IMG/VR virus record: IMGVR_UViG_3300037156_000417
Span: 1 to 24,392 of that record
Reading direction: 5' to 3' (one strand)
DNA: 24,392 nucleotides
Source of the DNA: a virus
Shown: piece by piece, positions 23,163-24,392 of the stretch
How positions within the stretch are numbered: the first letter of the stretch is position 1
How the letters are laid out: every line of letters begins with the position of its first letter
Notes under the pieces: generated by a model
The model's input: only the letters and a program-made list of their open reading frames with translations
What the model was told of the DNA's origin: nothing
The model's database searches: none
Translations under genes and position numbers: made by a program

Positions 23163-24392
23163 TCAGCGGCTCAGTATCGATACGGCTATCGAACCTGGTG
23201 AGCGCGGGCGCGTCGTCAATGTGGTAAATGCGCGCACCAAGGCATCGACCTGATCGTCTTTCCTGCCCCACGGAAAATCACGCATCTCATCGAGAAGCGT
23301 TCGGCTCCATTCGGCGCGAATGATAGAGACATTGCCGGCTTCCACTTGGGAGGCAAGCGGCATGGCTCGTGTCGCCTTCGAGCCGGTTTCGCGTGATGAA
23401 ATCACATGGAAACCTGCCAATTGCCGCGTCAGATACGCCATTTGACTTTTGCCGGCCTGACCTGGGTCTTCGGGGATTGCCACGATAACTTTTATGCCGT
23501 CCTTTTGCGCTGTGTTTACTATGAGCTCCTCGACCTGATGAGGCGTCCCACGGATGCGTGCGACATCCAAAATTAGATATTGGCCAGTATTTTCGCGAGA
23601 AAGCTTGATGCCCACAGTCCAATCGGGATCGTTGCGCCCGGTATTTCCGGTAGCGGCCAAGTCCCAGGCGCGAACGGTTGTTTCAGCATTACGCTCCGGC
23701 TGGACGACGGCGATACGGTCGACAGAAAATAGCCTGCCGCCAGATGGCAACGGCGTTTGCTGGAACAGGGCCGACCAGGCGCGTTCGCCTATGAGCTCAC
23801 GCTTTCGCGTCAACGCGTCGTGATCTTCCCACTCAGGCCACAAAGGCGCGCCGATAGATCGGCCGAGAGGGTCATCTGCTTCCGCGAATGCAGGGAGGCG
23901 TACGACGCGCCATTCTAGCCCCGATTTTTCCAGTAGCTGGCCTCCCAGATCTTCCGGGTGCCAGCGTGTCATGATCAAAACGACTTTGCCGCCTGGTTTC
24001 AGGCGCGTTGTGATATCTGATTTGTACCAATCCCAAATATGGTCGCGCTGCCGGCCACTTTCGGCGTCGGCTTGCGATTTGATAGGATCATCGATAATGA
24101 CTAGATCAGCTCTGCGGCCTGTTATTGCCCCATGGACGCCGACCGAGAGGTATTCGCCACCACTGCTGGTGGTCCACGCATCTATTGCACGCTGATCCCG
24201 GGTGACACTAAATCCAAGATATTGTTGCTTCGTTAGAATCAGTGTACGAACACGCCGACTAAAATGTTCTGCCAGGCTAAGAGAGTGGGAAGCGCTGATT
24301 ACGGAAGAGCGAGGGTGTTGGGTAAACCACCATGCCGGAAAAACGACCGACGCATAAGTCGATTTGGCCGATCCTGGGGGCATCAGGATCAT
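23163..24392 (-). CDS. Terminase large subunit, N-terminus beyond window
   Basis: At least 409 residues of the packaging motor and headful nuclease; the gene runs off the right edge and a Met codon falls by chance on its last three bases. The visible ATPase parts are a Walker A of the form PPGSAKST (5-12), Walker B LVIIDD (97-102) and the coupling motif TRWH (142-145). The nuclease domain shows D244 in AWDLAAT, acidic E308/D309 in PEDPGQ, and D380/D383 in KDDQVDALVRAF, the usual metal-binding set. Missing are probably the adenine-binding segment and first 40-100 residues. No frameshift is seen. The small terminase subunit should lie just outside the window. Confidence 0.93.
   Translation of the reverse strand: MILMPPGSAKSTYASVVFPAWWFTQHPRSSVISASHSLSLAEHFSRRVRTLILTKQQYLGFSVTRDQRAIDAWTTSSGGEYLSVGVHGAITGRRADLVIIDDPIKSQADAESGRQRDHIWDWYKSDITTRLKPGGKVVLIMTRWHPEDLGGQLLEKSGLEWRVVRLPAFAEADDPLGRSIGAPLWPEWEDHDALTRKRELIGERAWSALFQQTPLPSGGRLFSVDRIAVVQPERNAETTVRAWDLAATGNTGRNDPDWTVGIKLSRENTGQYLILDVARIRGTPHQVEELIVNTAQKDGIKVIVAIPEDPGQAGKSQMAYLTRQLAGFHVISSRETGSKATRAMPLASQVEAGNVSIIRAEWSRTLLDEMRDFPWGRKDDQVDALVRAFTTLTTRPRSPGSIAVSILSR

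Noticed and set aside
1-24392. tRNA genes, CRISPR arrays, insertion sequences or attachment sites
   Set aside because: No cloverleaf-like gaps, regularly spaced short repeats, transposase frames or integrase were found; nearly all sequence is coding on one strand.

Overview
The window is one continuous late-gene block of a contractile-tailed (myovirus-type) phage or prophage. Every supported gene is on the minus strand, so the transcript reads from high to low coordinates. Gene order and protein style (terminase, portal, capsid, a neck set, sheath, tube, chaperone, P2-like U-X-D-V-W-J-I baseplate order, then fibres) resemble prophages of Alphaproteobacteria, probably Acetobacteraceae. That host assignment is an inference from family resemblance. 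No integrase, lysis, replication or bacterial gene is visible, so the sequence does not show whether this is an integrated prophage or a free phage.

Layout in transcription order: terminase large subunit, cut by the right window edge (24392-23163); portal (23132-21720); small acidic scaffold-like protein (21718-21308); major capsid protein (21259-19937); five neck or head-completion genes of poorly known function (19912-17613), one of them only 49 codons; tail sheath (17607-16045); tail tube (16033-15605); tail assembly chaperone with a -1 frameshift extension (15605-15079); an unusually short protein in the tape-measure position (15042-14179); gpU-like protein, LysM protein X, hub D, spike V, gp25/W, baseplate J and gpI-like wedge (14131-9418). 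Then come the host-recognition genes: glycine-rich fibre (9387-8131), fibre-tail adaptor (7960-7475), a 1126-aa repeat/beta-helix tailspike (7376-3996), a fibronectin-type fibre (3954-2086) and a LamG plus SGNH-hydrolase protein (2082-1). Genes are packed with short gaps, one-base TGATG overlaps or 11-17 bp overlaps. No intergenic stretch exceeds about 170 bp, and no convincing promoter or terminator was found.

The genes work together as follows. Terminase packages DNA through the portal into a capsid built on the scaffold-like protein. The neck set joins the head to a sheath-and-tube tail whose baseplate carries a metal-binding spike tip. A set of three fibres, an adaptor and an esterase-like protein handles surface recognition and probably surface-polysaccharide modification.

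The strongest non-obvious signal is in the tail chaperone gene. It contains an in-frame GGGAAAC slippery heptamer, followed after 6 nt by a 7-bp pairing that encloses the zero-frame stop. The -1 frame then stays open for 61 codons and carries the FDW-x-x-x-x-W motif expected of G-T/E' type extensions. Other points of interest are the near-exact 210-bp (70-residue, 33+37) higher-order periodicity in the tailspike, the short and apparently disordered protein where a tape measure should be, and a SGNH esterase-like protein ending the fibre cassette.
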